From Zygnema cylindricum (Eukaryota > Streptophyta > Zygnematophyceae > Zygnematales > Zygnemataceae), in the NCBI GenBank assembly GCA_037447655.1, contig JBBHKE010001300.1, positions 1 through 64,000 on the forward strand: a stretch of 64,000 nt of DNA, in the 5' to 3' direction. Below, piece by piece: positions 1 through 10,663 of this stretch. The position numbers were made by a program, and so were the translations under genes. Below the pieces are notes generated by a model, which was not told the DNA's origin, made no database searches, and saw nothing but the letters and a program-made list of their open reading frames with translations. Every line of letters starts with the position of its first letter. Position 1 is the stretch's first letter.

Positions 1-28
1 TCCTAAAAAGGACATTCCGCCATATTGT
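1..28 (-). mobile_element. Element E (copia), gag zinc-knuckle fragment left of insertion A
   Basis: These 28 bases are the part of element E lying left of element A; E runs leftward out of the window. On the minus strand they encode the last part of a CCHC zinc knuckle whose first part lies at 31188 onward. The final five bases (24-28, ATTGT) pair with ACTGT at 31183-31187 as the target-site duplication of A, with one mismatch. The knuckle spacing is restored when A is removed in thought, which supports the assignment. Confidence 0.75.
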
Positions 29-235
29 TGTTGAAATTAATAGATTTCTAGAGTATTTTCTAGGTATAAATATGTTGGTATAAAAGGAAAAGAAAAGTAC
101 GAACAACCTGCCTCAACCTCCTCTCTTTAGCCCCCGTACTTGTTGTAGTCAGTGAAGGATAGAGAGGGTGATTTAACCATGGCTGCCTTAGTTTAACAAG
201 CAGTTATTTTTAGTTTACTAAAAAGAGAGGTGATG

Positions 236-300
236 GACCTACGACTTGATCTCGGTACCTGCCGTTCGTCAAGTTAGCCGGTAACTGTCAACTTTATCCT
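236..300 (-). other. Antisense tRNA-like relic in the LTR of A
   Basis: Read on the minus strand, this block has a degenerate B-box-like T arm (core at 243-252), preceded by a GACGGCAGGTACC-type stretch seen in every related LTR of the window. The copies in G (36673-36745) and B (15981-16045) are much closer to a real tRNA T arm. No complete cloverleaf can be drawn here. Confidence 0.45.
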
Positions 301-694
301 AATAGACTAGGACCAATGCTAAATGCTATAAGGTATGATAGATATATATTTATTTAGGAGTGAACGAATTCATTTAACTAAAACTGTATACGGCATGCAT
401 AGATACAATTTTGTAAAAGTACGAAGTATGTTACTAATTTGAAACGGATGCCACGCATTTTGTTTCGAAAACAAAACGAATATCACACAAGTATTTTTGA
501 CGGCTGAGATTGCGTTTTGGTTTATATCCAACGGCGCACATCATCGTCGAGATCCCGGAATGGTTACTTTGGTGTTTAATGACGTGGCATGACCTGGCGC
601 CACATGGAGTGATAACATTCGGTCGCGAGAATGGTGAGGAACATACGGACGAGTGAAAAGTGGACACGCGTCCGCTTAATAGCCTTCTCATACA

Positions 695-806
695 TAGGCC
701 GTACAAAAGGTACACCTGCAGTAGTACTTTTTGGTTCATTACATTATTGTGATTGGTCCGTACTTCAGTAGATAAGAGTTATTTGAGGGAATCAGGACTT
801 ATAAAA
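695..806 (+). promoter_or_regulatory. LTR promoter block of A (GTAC repeats, inverted CCAAT, TATA)
   Basis: Several GTAC words in inverted arrangement (697-727) are followed by ATTGG at 752-756, a CGTAC word and TTATAAAA at 799-806. The same order and similar spacing recur in the other LTRs of this family in both orientations. This fits a Pol II promoter driving the element, with transcription starting shortly after 806. Factor identity is not shown. Confidence 0.6.
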
Positions 807-1063
807 TTTTGGTAGGCAGTCACCTCTCACTTTCAGAGTTTGTACAAATTGGCATTTTTACTACCTCATAACTTATCGCCTGGTTGGGCGTTTTCAGGGA
901 TTCTTTTTCCTACAGGCTAAATGGAGTCCAAGCTGCACAGCGATGCAGTCAAATTGTCTGCTTGTCCGCTTGGGTAGCAATGGTTGCCAATGAAAGTGGG
1001 TTAGCTATTAACTATTTAGAGGCTTCTTGTATTTTGTAGTCCAATGGAAGACACATAATTGCA

Positions 1064-1078
1064 CGTTATGGGCCCACC
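1064..1078 (+). promoter_or_regulatory. Primer-binding site of A (half-tRNA type, initiator tRNA-Met)
   Basis: CGTTATGGGCCCACC abuts the LTR end. Apart from its first base it is the complement of the anticodon arm of eukaryotic initiator tRNA-Met (GGTGGGCCCATAACC). Priming by a cleaved 5' half of that tRNA is known for Drosophila copia. The ATG inside the site (1068-1070) is in frame with gag. Confidence 0.8.
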
Positions 1079-1394
1079 CTCTAGGGTGCCCATCTTTAAT
1101 GGATCAGGGTTTATCTATTTCGAAGCCACGATCACAAGAGCTTTGTGTGAAAAACGATACTGGGGTATTGTTAGTGGACAACTAAAACGTCCACCTCAAG
1201 AAACACCACCGAGATTTTATGGAAAAAGGTTTTTTGTAGCAACATCTGCTTCAGCAGGAGAGGTAGATGAAGGGGACAACAGTGTTTCCAAAAAAGGGAA
1301 ATAAAAGGAGACACCTCTTACTCCTATTGCTGCTATAACCACGACACCCGGAGCGGCAATTGTGAAGACCGTGGAGATCGATACTCAAATGTGG
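1068..1394 (+). pseudogene. gag: Element A gag, first part
   Basis: The frame encodes the copia gag N-terminus, beginning MGPPSRVPIFNG and including a WGIVSGQ motif shared with all related copies here. An upstream ATG inside the LTR is followed by a stop in this copy. A TAA at 1302-1304 breaks the frame. The coding sequence is split at 1394 by insertion N1 and resumes at 5795 in the same sense after one TSD copy. Confidence 0.85.
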
Positions 1395-1399
1395 GAAGA
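1395..1399. repeat. TSD GAAGA, left copy (element N1)
   Basis: GAAGA here and at 5790-5794 flank element N1 perfectly, as expected for copia integrase (5-bp staggered cut). Confidence 0.9.
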
Positions 1400-2590
1400 T
1401 GAAACTCTGAGACCTCCATTAGCCCTCAGAGTAAGCAGATCCAAAAGAAGCTTATCTAGATAGTACCGTCTCCAAGTTGATATAAACCCAAATGAATGAC
1501 ACCTTGACAATCACAAACCCATTATAGCTTCACCTTTGTGAATTAAGACTTTTTGTGTGCTCAATTCCACCACAGAATGCAAAGTTAGAATATGAGTTTT
1601 GGACACATTCACCCAATTTGACTTTCCCACTCAATAAGTGCCACCTTGGCAAGAAAAAACGCTGACCGACTACACCTCTATGTAGCTTGGACTCCTTTGA
1701 GTCTGCAGCAAAAAGAATCACTGAAAATGGTCAAGCAAATTGATAGTTATGGCTGGTCAAAGTTTGCCATTTATAAAAGATGCTCTCTGGGAGAGACAAC
1801 TACCTACCCAAAATTTTCTAAGTCCTATTCCCCCTTTAAAACTCTATCTACTGAAGTACGACACGAATCAAATTATTGTGTCGTACAGAAAAGTACAAGT
1901 ACCGTTGTACTTTCTGTACGATTATCGTACGATATGGCAAAAAAGTCGACAAGTGTCATAGCCGGATTTGTTCCTGCAATCTCCGGAGTCGTCCCAATCC
2001 AGCATTTTCGTGCCACGTGTCACATGACGTGTTGATGGCTGAAAAACGCCAAAAGTACATATTCCGTGATCGCGGCGCCTACCGTGGCCGTCCGATCAAA
2101 CCGCATACAATTATAGCCGTTGAAAATACACGCACAATATTTGTTTCGCGTTCGAAACAAATGCGCGGTATCTGTTTCATAAAATACATTAAATCGTACT
2201 TCGTATTATACAAAATTGTATCTATGCTTTACGTATCTATTTTGCGTTATACGAACAAGTCTACGTGTAAAAATATAAATATCTGTCAAACTTATTATAC
2301 TCTAGCACTAGATTTAGACTTATTGGTTAAAGCTAACAGCTAGTTTGATGGACGGCAGGTACCCGGATCAAATCGTGGGTCCATCAAACCTTTTTGATAA
2401 CTCTATCAAAATTTGCCATCTTGTCCTCTTTGGACAGCCTAGGCAGCCATGGACTGAACTCCTCTTCAAGTCTTCAGTGATTGCGACAAGTGTGGGGACT
2501 TGAGTGAAGAGTTAGAGGCAGGCTGTCACTGTCCCATTTTTGCCTTTTATTTTACAATCTCTATACCTAGAAAAAACGTAAATTTCAACA
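1400..2590 (-). repeat. 3' LTR of N1
   Basis: On the plus strand it begins TGAAACTC and ends TTTCAACA, the inverse of the family LTR. A 41-base GTAC palindrome lies at 1881-1921 and a tRNA-like B-box relic (GGATCAAATCG) at 2365-2375. Confidence 0.9.
1881..1921. promoter_or_regulatory. GTAC palindrome in the N1 LTR
   Basis: The left arm TCGTACAGAAAAGTACAA and the right arm TTGTACTTTCTGTACGA are inverted complements differing by one T, around a short loop. An equivalent hairpin is at 5080-5119 in the other LTR and in diverged form in the other family LTRs. It sits just upstream (in element sense) of the CCAAT and TATA region. Confidence 0.6.
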
Positions 2591-2713
2591 CTCCCCTTAT
2601 TTTCTAGTCTACTTATTTTGAACTCCCATCAAAAATAACAAATACATATACATATACTTTCCTTTCCTTTTTTCCTTTTTCCTTCATGAAGATTCAAGCG
2701 AATACCTTTATAT

Positions 2714-3481
2714 TTAAGAAAGTGTATTAGATGACCAAAAAAAAATAAAAAAATCATCTTGTCGATCATATATTTTATTTTGCATGCCACTTTTTATAAA
2801 TCGGATAAAAGATTTTATCCACCTCCTCCCCTTTTCATCCAACCAGAATCTATTTTCCTTTTTGCATTTCCAACAATCAGCCCCATCCCCAACCTGCAAC
2901 ACATACCCGGATGATAACCCTTTTACAGGCACATCTTCACAAGCGACATCACACCAAGTAGTGATGTCAAATCCATCCACCTCCAAATATTCCCAAAAAA
3001 CACTAGTCCCCACTAAGTTCCTCATAAGATCTACATCTTCTGTACTCATATTTTTATCCATGATAACTACCCCATTTTCTGAACTTCCCTCACTCTCTCC
3101 CATGGAATTCTTTCCACTATCACTTTCTATTTTAATTCCCAATAAATATTTCTTCTCCCCTAAACCTTTAATCAAATATTTTTCTCCTCCCCTATCCTTT
3201 AAAACCTCTTTGAGTTTCAATTCTCCCCTTTTCTCGGAATCCGTTGAAGTCTCCCTTTCCGACCAGTTTTATGTATCCCTATTATCTATAAAATTATCCT
3301 TATAAATTTTATTTTTCCCGTTTTCACTTATGGATCCTAGATCTGACTTTCTCATTTTTAAGTCATACACTCTACACTCCTTGACATCTTCAAGTACCTC
3401 CTCTCTCTTTATTTCCCTTATACCTCCAAATGCACACTGTTGTTTTTGTGGAATTTGTGTGTGCTTTTCTCTCTTCCCCAT
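2714..3481 (-). pseudogene. N1 pol remnants (RT end/RNase H scraps) fused after gag
   Basis: Two short minus-strand frames (2714-3220, 3269-3481) retain recognisable pieces. One is QCAFGGIRE, the gag-protease linker. Others are KYLLGIKIE from the end of RT and DITTWCDVACED...SSGYVLQVGDGADCW from copia RNase H. The catalytic YVDD of RT and all of integrase are missing, so this is a deletion product rather than an enzyme. Confidence 0.7.
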
Positions 3482-3712
3482 ACTACTAATTCACAGAAGC
3501 TCTAAAATGCCTTCATCTTCTTTCTCCTCTTCCCCTTCTTCCTCCTGATCCACATTCCAACTTCTACGTTTTTCCAAACAATGGCATTCCTCTATATAAG
3601 GACCCGATTCCCTACAAAAGAAGCAAACCCCGTTTTTTAAAGCTCCCCTTTCTTTTCCTCTCCCTCTATTTTCACCAAAGTTCCGATAAGGTTTTCATTT
3701 GTCTTTCTCCCT

Positions 3713-3811
3713 CTCATCACGCTTCCGCTCGTCACCACCGCTCCTCTAATCACGCTTCCGCCAATCACCACTGTTCCTCTCATCACGCTTCCGCTAATCA
3801 CCACCAGCTGT
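3713..3811 (-). repeat. Three 33-bp tandem repeats in the N1 gag region
   Basis: Units 3713-3745, 3746-3778 and 3779-3811 share the core ATCACGCTTCCGC. The period is a multiple of three, so each unit adds 11 residues of a charged (RKRDE-rich) segment just before the zinc knuckle. The related element E has only one unit (around 31308-31340), so the array expanded in N1 or its ancestor. Stops now interrupt the frame. Confidence 0.75.
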
Positions 3812-4618
3812 TAATGCATTCACCGTGTCACTTCCCCTACGAAGCGCCAAAGTGCTTTCCCTCACAAGAATAATCCCCATGGTAAAGCTCCAAGTCCATG
3901 AGGAGCCATCCATTGCCTGCATACGACAAATGATGTTTTCGTACTCATCTGGAAGTTTCATAAGTATTGTATTAATCTTCCTCTCCTCAAATTCTACATA
4001 TCTCGCACTAGCAAGCTCAACATATAACGCAGCAATATCATTGCAAAACTCTATCATGTTACCACCTTTATAAACATATGCCTCTATTTCCTGTTTTACT
4101 AACTGCTGCCTTTGAATAGTCTCACTCTTATAAATCTGAATTAGTGCTTCCCATATCTTTGAAGACTTGGTTAGACTTAAAAGAGTGATAGCTATGGACT
4201 TAGACACATATCTAAGTATGAGATGTTTTGCTATAGTGTTTTTGTATTCCCATATTTTTCTGTCATTTTCCTCAGTTTTAATCCCTAAAAGTGGTACCAT
4301 ATCTGAGAGCCTAGCTCCCCTCACCATAGGTGTCCCTTTTTTCTTCTCCCCTATTTCCCCATCCACGGAAAGATTTTTCCCTTCACCTTCCGTTGCATGT
4401 GAACTCCGGTTGATATTCTGGACAGCCTTAGATGATTCTCCATAAAAGGCTCCTCCAAAGCCAGGTGGCGGACATCTCACTTGTCCCGAAACAATTCCCC
4501 ATAAGTGCTTCTCGAAAAGCAATCCCTCCATTGTAAACTCCCAATAAGTGAAATCTGTTCCAACGAACATAGGCACCTTAGATGGTGGGCCAATAACCTG
4601 AAACTCTGAGACCTCCAT
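3794..4618 (-). CDS. gag: N1 Gag polyprotein (274 codons, largely intact)
   Basis: The protein starts MEVSEFQVIGPPSKVPMF. The ATG at 4616-4618 is within the last 20 bases of the 5' LTR, and the frame passes through the primer site. It contains the copia gag (UBN2/DUF4219-like) core: WGIVSGQ near residue 35, an acidic/lysine linker, then WEYKNTIAKHLILRYVS and the helical IWEALIQIYKSETIQRQQL segment. It ends at a stop in the 33-bp repeats. A CFFCRE zinc-knuckle start lies further on in broken frame near 3600. Gag would form the virus-like particle. The longest gag frame in the window. Confidence 0.8.
   Translation of the reverse strand: MEVSEFQVIGPPSKVPMFVGTDFTYWEFTMEGLLFEKHLWGIVSGQVRCPPPGFGGAFYGESSKAVQNINRSSHATEGEGKNLSVDGEIGEKKKGTPMVRGARLSDMVPLLGIKTEENDRKIWEYKNTIAKHLILRYVSKSIAITLLSLTKSSKIWEALIQIYKSETIQRQQLVKQEIEAYVYKGGNMIEFCNDIAALYVELASARYVEFEERKINTILMKLPDEYENIICRMQAMDGSSWTWSFTMGIILVRESTLALRRGSDTVNALTAGGD
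4584..4598 (-). promoter_or_regulatory. Primer-binding site of N1
   Basis: The minus strand reads GGTTATTGGCCCACC, one change from the half-tRNA site of its relatives, and directly abuts the LTR end. Confidence 0.75.
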
Positions 4619-5789
4619 TGGCCCTCAGAGTAAGCAGATCCAAAAGAATCTTATCTAGTTAGTGCCGACACCAAGTTGGTATAAACCCAAATGACTGACA
4701 CCTTGACAATCACAAACCCATTATAGCTTCACCCTTGTGAAATAAGACTTTCTTTATGCTCAGTTCCACCACAGAATGCAAAGTTAGAATATGAGTTTTG
4801 GACACATTCACCCACTTTGAATTTCCAACTCAATAAGTGCCACCTTGGCTAGCAAAAACGTTGACCGACTACACCTCTATGTAGCGTGGACCCTTGTGAG
4901 TCTGCAGCAAAAAGAATCACTGAAAATGGTCAAGTAAATTGATATTTATGGCTGGCCAAAGTTTGCCATTTATAGAAGGTGCTCTTTGAGAGAGGCAGCT
5001 ACCTACCCAAAATTTTCTAAGTCCTATTCCCCCTTTAAAACTCTATCTACTGAAGTACGACACCAATCAAATTATTGTGTCGTACAGAAAAGTACAAGTA
5101 CCGATGTACTTTCTGTACAGCCATCGTACGACATGGCAAAAATGTCGACACGTGTTATAGTCGGATTTGTTCCCGCAATCTCCGGAGTCGCCGCAATCCA
5201 ATATTATCGCCCCACGTGTCACATGACGTGGCGATGGCTGAAAAACGCCAAAAGTACATATTCCGTGATCGCGGCGCATATCGTGGCTGTCCGATCAAAC
5301 CGGATACAATTGTAGCCGTTGAAAATACACGCGCGATATTTGTTTAACGTTCGAAACAAATGCGCGGTATCCGTTTCATAAAATACATTAAATCATACTC
5401 CGTACTATACAAAAATGTATCTATGCATTACGTATCTATTTTTCGTTATAAGAACTAGTCTACGTGTAAAAATATAAATATTTGTCAAACGTATTATACT
5501 CTAGCACTGGATTTATACTTATTGGTTATAACTAACGGCTAGTTTGACAGACGGCAGGTACCCGGATCAAATCCAGGATCCGTCAAACCTTTTCGATAAC
5601 TCTATCAAGACTTGCCTTCTTGTCCTCTTTGGACAGCCTAGGTAGCCATGGATCCAACTCCTCTTCAAGTCTTCAGTGACTGCGACAAGTGTGGGGACTT
5701 GAGTGAAAAAATAGAGGCAGGCTGTCACTGTCCCCTTTTTGCCTTATATTTTACAATCTCTAGACCTAGAAAAAACTTAAATTTCAACA
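4599..5789 (-). repeat. 5' LTR of N1
   Basis: The same 1191-base length as the other N1 LTR, and closely similar throughout. It contains the first codons of gag at its inner end, a GTAC palindrome at 5080-5119 and a B-box-like GGATCAAATCC at 5564-5574 on the plus strand (antisense to the element). Confidence 0.9.
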
Positions 5790-5794
5790 GAAGA

Positions 5795-6560
5795 CATCAA
5801 CATGGCTACTAAGAACTTCATTCTAAGACACCTCACACAAGATTTGACAACTTGTCACCTTCACCTTCACCAGGCTGAGGAGTTGTGGGTGAGTTTGATT
5901 GAGATCTATTGAGCTAGTACAATTCAGAAGCTCTAGCTGGCAGAGAAAAATTTGGGAAATTATACTTAAAAAGGGGGAAAGATATTAGACTACTGTAATG
6001 ATCTTTCTTGTTTGTATATGGTGATGGAGAGTGCCGGATGGACAGGTATAATGAAGATGAAGGTTAAAACTCTTATCATAAAGTTACCCGACGAGTATGA
6101 GAATATATTGTATAGAGTACAAGAAATGAGAGATAGTTCATGGAAGTGGAATACAGTGGTCAGCATGATACTTGTGCAGGAGAACAAGATGGAAAACAAG
6201 AGAGGAGGAAAGAGCGTTCAAGCTCTAGCCGCTAGAGGGGACAAGTGGAAACCGGACCCGAAAAAACCATACAAAGGAGAAAGAGTTCAGCCTGGAGGAC
6301 CGAGGTCCCCAAAGGGCCTATGTCATTTATGCAAAAAGCTGGGACACTTCATCGCGGATTGTGTAAAGCTATCGGAGCTGACTCTCCAACAGAACGATGG
6401 ACGAGGTTCTTCCAGAGGAAAAACAAAGGCACTGTTGGTCACAAAGGTGACAGGAGAGACCGAGGGCGAGTCCTCTGAAGAGGATGGGGAGCTTCTTATT
6501 GACGAGAGTCTGGAGGAGAAGGAGATCCCTCGGAGAAAGAATTGTGCCCTTCAAACAATT
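5795..6560 (+). pseudogene. gag: Element A gag, second part with zinc knuckle
   Basis: Coding resumes after N1 with the helical gag segment (ILRHLTQDL), then from 6012 a long open stretch. The nucleocapsid knuckle CHLCKKLGHFIADC (CX2CX4HX4C) is near 6318-6360, followed by a basic and an acidic linker leading into protease. A TGA at about 5910 and frame changes make it non-functional. Confidence 0.85.
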
Positions 6561-7990
6561 CGGGAAGCTCTACAGGAAGGATGGATCATTGACTCTGGTG
6601 CATCCATGCATATGTGTTGTAACAAGGACCAGTTCACTAAGCTAAGGAAAATCCCTGCTGTAAAAATAGAGTATGGGGATGGGAGAGTGGTTACTACAGA
6701 TCTAGTGGGATCAATAGATATGATAGTCTTAGTAGAGGATAAGACTTCTCTACTCACATTTTCAGATGGACTCTACATTCCTTAGCTAAGTAAAAATCTT
6801 GTCTCTACGTTTGTGTTAGATGACAAAGAGTTTGATACCTTTACTAGAAAGGGAGTCTTTAAAGCTAAGTATGGGGATGAAGTTTACTTCACGGCAGATA
6901 AGGTTAGCCAAGGAATGTTTAGGCTTAATCTGAGTAATGAAAAGAAAAATGCTTACTATGTTGGTGTTCCTAAGTTAATGATTTGGCATAAATGATTGGG
7001 GCATGTGCATTTTGATAGGTTGAGGGAAATGAAAAAGCTTGGGGTAGTAGAAGGCATTCAATTTGGGGATAAAGAAATGATGAATGATTGTAGTGACTGT
7101 GCTCAAGGTAAGGCTCACAGACTTCCCTTTCCCAAAGCCGCCACTTATAGAGGTGAGAAGGTACTAGATCTAGTCCACACAAATATCTTGGGACTTGCAA
7201 AAGTGCCTTCGGTTGGAGGAAAGAGGTTTATGTTGACAATAACCCATGACTGGTCTAGATACTCTAGAGTCTACTTCCTAAAAACAAAGTGTGAAACATC
7301 ACCTTACTTCAAAGAATATAAAGCTTGGAGTGAGAAGTTGCATGGAACCCCCATTAAGAGGATAAAGATTGATAATGGGGGGGAATATACCTCTAACCAG
7401 TTTGAGGAATACTTTAGAGATGAGGGAGTTCAACAACAGAAAAAGTACCATATAACCCGGAACAATATGGGGTAGAAGAGAGGTTAAACCGAACACTAGG
7501 AGATAGTGCATGTAGTATGTTGGCCGACAAGAAAATATGAAAGAGATTTTGGGCAGAGGCCATGAACTGTGCCAACTACATTAAGAATAGAGTCCGTACC
7601 TCAGCTGTAAAAGGAAAGACATCTTATGAGAGATGGGTGGGAAGGAAACTTGATATCCTTCACCTTAAAGTATTTGGTAGCCAAGTTTATAGTCTTGACA
7701 TGGATAAGAAAAAATGAAAACTAGATGCTAAGGGAAAACCCGGATACTTTGTAGGATATGATGAGGATGTCAATGGATATAAAGTCTATGACTTAGCAAA
7801 GAGAGATATTATTCTGGTCAAACACCTAGTTGTCATGGATGAAGGTAAATCATTTGACCCTTTTAAATATACCAAAAAAATAAGAATCTGATTTGAGTCT
7901 GAAAATGAGGATGACTTCATCCTTCCCGAAAGGGACATGAGTGAAACAAAGATTGCAGATTCAAAGGTGATCCAAGACACAGGCAATCCA
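6561..7990 (+). pseudogene. pol: Element A protease and integrase
   Basis: The protease active-site motif WIIDSGASMHMC is at about 6580-6620. A TAG at 6783-6785 interrupts LYIP/LSKNL. The integrase zinc domain follows (WHK, GHVHFD, then CSDCAQGKAHRLPFP; 6984-7140). The DDE core has THDWSRYS at about 7244 and IDNGGEYTSN at about 7370. Stops fall in several conserved words (TGA at 6993, 7538, 7717, 7890), mostly explicable as CGA, GGA or TGG mutations. A frameshift near 7465 precedes the region equivalent to NGVAERLNRTL. Confidence 0.85.
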
Positions 7991-7999
7991 CCGGAAACG

Positions 8000-8870
8000 T
8001 CACATATTCTTATAGACTTCGAGGAGACACAAGAGGAACTGGAACCAACTTCTATGGATAGGTGAGCCGATAAGACAATGAAGAGAAATCTAAGACTTCC
8101 CTCCAATCAGCCTCGGAGTTTGAGGGGGGGAGATAGAGCAGCAAAAGGATTCAAGAAAAAAATGCAGCTCACAAGGTAACTAAGCTATCTCACCTAAATG
8201 AGCCTCAATCATACTCGGAGGCAATAAACAGTCCCGAGAAAGACAGATGGATAAGAGCCATAAATGATAAGATGGCCTCTATCATGGAAGCAAATACTTG
8301 GGAACTAGTTGACTCTCCTCTTGACAGGAAACCTATTTGCTGTAAATGGGTGTTTAAAATAATACTGAACCCACATAATACTATTGAGAGATATAAGGCT
8401 CGTTTGGTAGCAAAGGGGCTCACCCAAAAAGAGGGGATTGACTATGAGGAGACTTTTGCTCTAGTTGTTCTATTCCCATCAGTAAGGATTCTCCTCAGTC
8501 TAGCAGCAGCGGAAGACATGGAAATTTATCAGATGGATATTAAGACCGCATTTCTCAATGTGAGTCAGAGGAAGAAATCTTCATGCGGCAACTAAAGGGA
8601 TTTGTGGAGAATGGGGAAAAGAGCAAAGTCTACAGGCTCATAATGTCCTTGAATGGACTTAAGCAGGCTCGTCGACAGTGGAACAAGAAACTAGATGAGT
8701 TTCTCATTGGTCTGGGATATATCCAGATCAGCTTTGACCATTCTATCTATATGTTTGATTATGAGAATGGTGTCATTTTTGATGCAATTTATGTGGATGA
8801 TCTGCTTGTGTTGAGTAAATCTTTGGAAAAGATTAATAGGCTAAAGAAAGATCTTAGAAGTGCAATTATG
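8000..8870 (+). pseudogene. pol: Element A reverse transcriptase, first part
   Basis: From about 8205 the copia RT is clear: CCKWVFKIILNP, YKARLVAKGLTQKEGIDYEETFA, MDIKTAFLN, and the catalytic YVDDLLVLSKS at about 8790-8820. A frameshift lies near 8563. The frame is cut at 8870 by insertion of B and continues at 16258. Confidence 0.85.
8866..8870. repeat. TSD of element B, left copy (AGAAG)
   Basis: AGAAG here and ATAAG at 16253-16257 flank element B with one mismatch. Confidence 0.75.
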
Positions 8871-9605
8871 TGTCCTCCATTTTGACAAAAATTGAGGGAG
8901 CCTCTAGGTAGTTTTTTACTAACCCACTTTCAACGAGAGCAACTGCTACCCTAACAGATAAAGAGATAATTTGATTGCACTCTTCTGTAGTCTGGACTCC
9001 CCTGAGTCCACAGCAAAAAGAATCACTGAAAACGCCTAACAAGGCGATTATTTAAGGAGTGGCAAAGATGCCAATATTTATACAAGCTTGTTGGGAGAGA
9101 GGTGGCTACCTCCTCAATCCACTAAGTCCTAAAGCCTCTCACAACCCCTATCTACTGATGTACGGAACCAATCAGAAGACTGTATACTACAAAAAGGTAC
9201 TATGGCCGATGTACTTTCTGTACGGCCTATGTACGACAAGGCCATAAAGTGGACGGCTGTCTCCTCCAGACTTATCCTCACGCTCCCCATGATTCTAGCT
9301 TCCCAATGTCATATCGCCACGTGTCGTCAGGTCACGTTACATCCAAAAACCGCCAAAGGGGCCATTCAAGATCTCGGCAATGATGTGAGCCGTTGGATCC
9401 AAATCAGCTTTAATTCCCAGCTGTTCAAAACAAATGTCCGGTACATTTGTTTCGTGTGCACTTAATTTCCCAACTAGTTTCTATGTATCTTATTTGTAAT
9501 TCTGTTAATCAGATTAGTCTTCTATCTATTGTCTAAATAGCTATCGAACCTTGTTTATCCCAACACACTACTACGATAGATTGGTAAGGGTTGACGGCTA
9601 TGCCT
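8871..9605 (-). repeat. 3' LTR of B, partial
   Basis: Matches 15258 to about 15990 in the other B LTR. It is interrupted after TGCCT by element C, and the distal part (with the tRNA-like relic) was lost in the deletion. Confidence 0.85.
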
Positions 9606-10663
9606 TGTAGAAATTAATGGTCTTTTAAAGTATTTTCTAGGTCTGAACAGAAATAAGAAAGAAGCCGAGGCAGTTTACCTCTAACTTCTCTCTCCAACTC
9701 TCAAACTTGTCGCAATCACTGATATTTAGAGAGGGAGCTAGAGCCATGGCTACCTAGGCTATCCAGAGGTTTACGGGAAAATATGTTTTACTTCGGGGTA
9801 TAATTTATTAAAAGATATGTGCTGGCCACAGGATTTGATCTTGGTACCTACCGGCCGGCAGACATCTGGTAGCCGTTAGCCTTAGCCGTTAAGTCTACAA
9901 GTAGTGTTACGTAATATTGGGTTTGATAATTATTTAAACATTTATACGTAGAAAAGTTCATTTAACTTTAACTGATTACAGGAGACATATATCCAGTAAA
10001 TGTAAAAGTACGGATTTTGGTACGGATAAGAAACCAATACCGCGCATTTATTTCTTTAGTGAAACGAAAAAACCGCGCATGTACTTATTATGGCTACGAT
10101 TAAATGTGAATTTAATCAGACGGTCGAAATTAACGCCGAGATCGCGGAAGAGGATTTCGGCGGTTTATGGTCATCGCCACATCAAATGACACGTGGCGGA
10201 ATGATATTGGATCGCGACATCTCTAAGGATTAAGGGAGCGAATCCGGACATACCACGTGACAACATTTAGGCCATGTCGTACAATGGCCGTACATAAAGT
10301 ACACCGGCAGCAGTACTTTTGTGTACGAAACTACATTCTGATTGGTTTCGTACATCAGTAGATAGAGTCTGTGAGAGAGATAGGACTTAGAAAAATTAGA
10401 AGATAGGACCCTCTCTCCCAGAGAGCTTCTGTAAAAAAAGGTCAACTTTGACCCTCCATAACTTACTGCTCAAGGGAGCAAATTCAGAGATTCTTTTTGC
10501 TATCGACTCAGGGGAGTCTTGTCTTCACAGGGGTGAAGTTGGTCAGAGTTTTTGTCTGCCAAGGTGGCGGTTATTTTTGCTGAAACACAAAGGGGTCAGG
10601 GTTATCCTAGAGGCTTCTTGGAAGCTGTCCACTCTGAGGACTTATGGAGGTCTCACAGTTTCA
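9606..10663 (+). repeat. 5' LTR of C
   Basis: 1058 bases, from TGTAGAAATT to TTTCA directly before the primer site. It is closely similar to the F LTR (35232-36278). On the minus strand it has a B-box-like GATCAAATCC near 9833-9842. Confidence 0.9.

Larger units (their letters stand above)
29..1063 (+). repeat. 5' LTR of element A
   Basis: The LTR starts TGTTGAAA and ends TTGCA directly before the primer site at 1064. It matches 17192-18039 plus 30996-31182 across its length with scattered differences, so the insertion is old. It contains GTAC-rich inverted repeats, an inverted CCAAT box and a TATA box near its middle, and an antisense tRNA-like relic around 240-300. Confidence 0.9.
1400..5789 (-). 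mobile_element. Element N1: non-autonomous copia derivative (gag only plus pol scraps)
   Basis: N1 has two LTRs of identical length (1400-2590 and 4599-5789, 1191 bases each). The internal region (2591-4598) is only about 2.0 kb instead of the 4 kb or more a complete copia needs. On the minus strand it keeps a primer site, a long gag frame and a small remnant of the RT/RNase H end. Protease, integrase and most of RT are absent. A purine tract next to the 3' LTR (complement at 2591-2609) is preserved. It would depend on proteins from a complete relative. Confidence 0.9.

Noticed and set aside
1876-2343. 155-codon plus-strand frame
   Set aside because: It lies inside the N1 LTR and crosses promoter palindromes. 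The second LTR copy does not keep the same frame.
2784-3305. 173-codon plus-strand frame opposite the N1 pol remnants
   Set aside because: The minus strand shows RNase H and gag-linker words. The plus frame is Pro/Ser/Phe-rich shadow with no domain.
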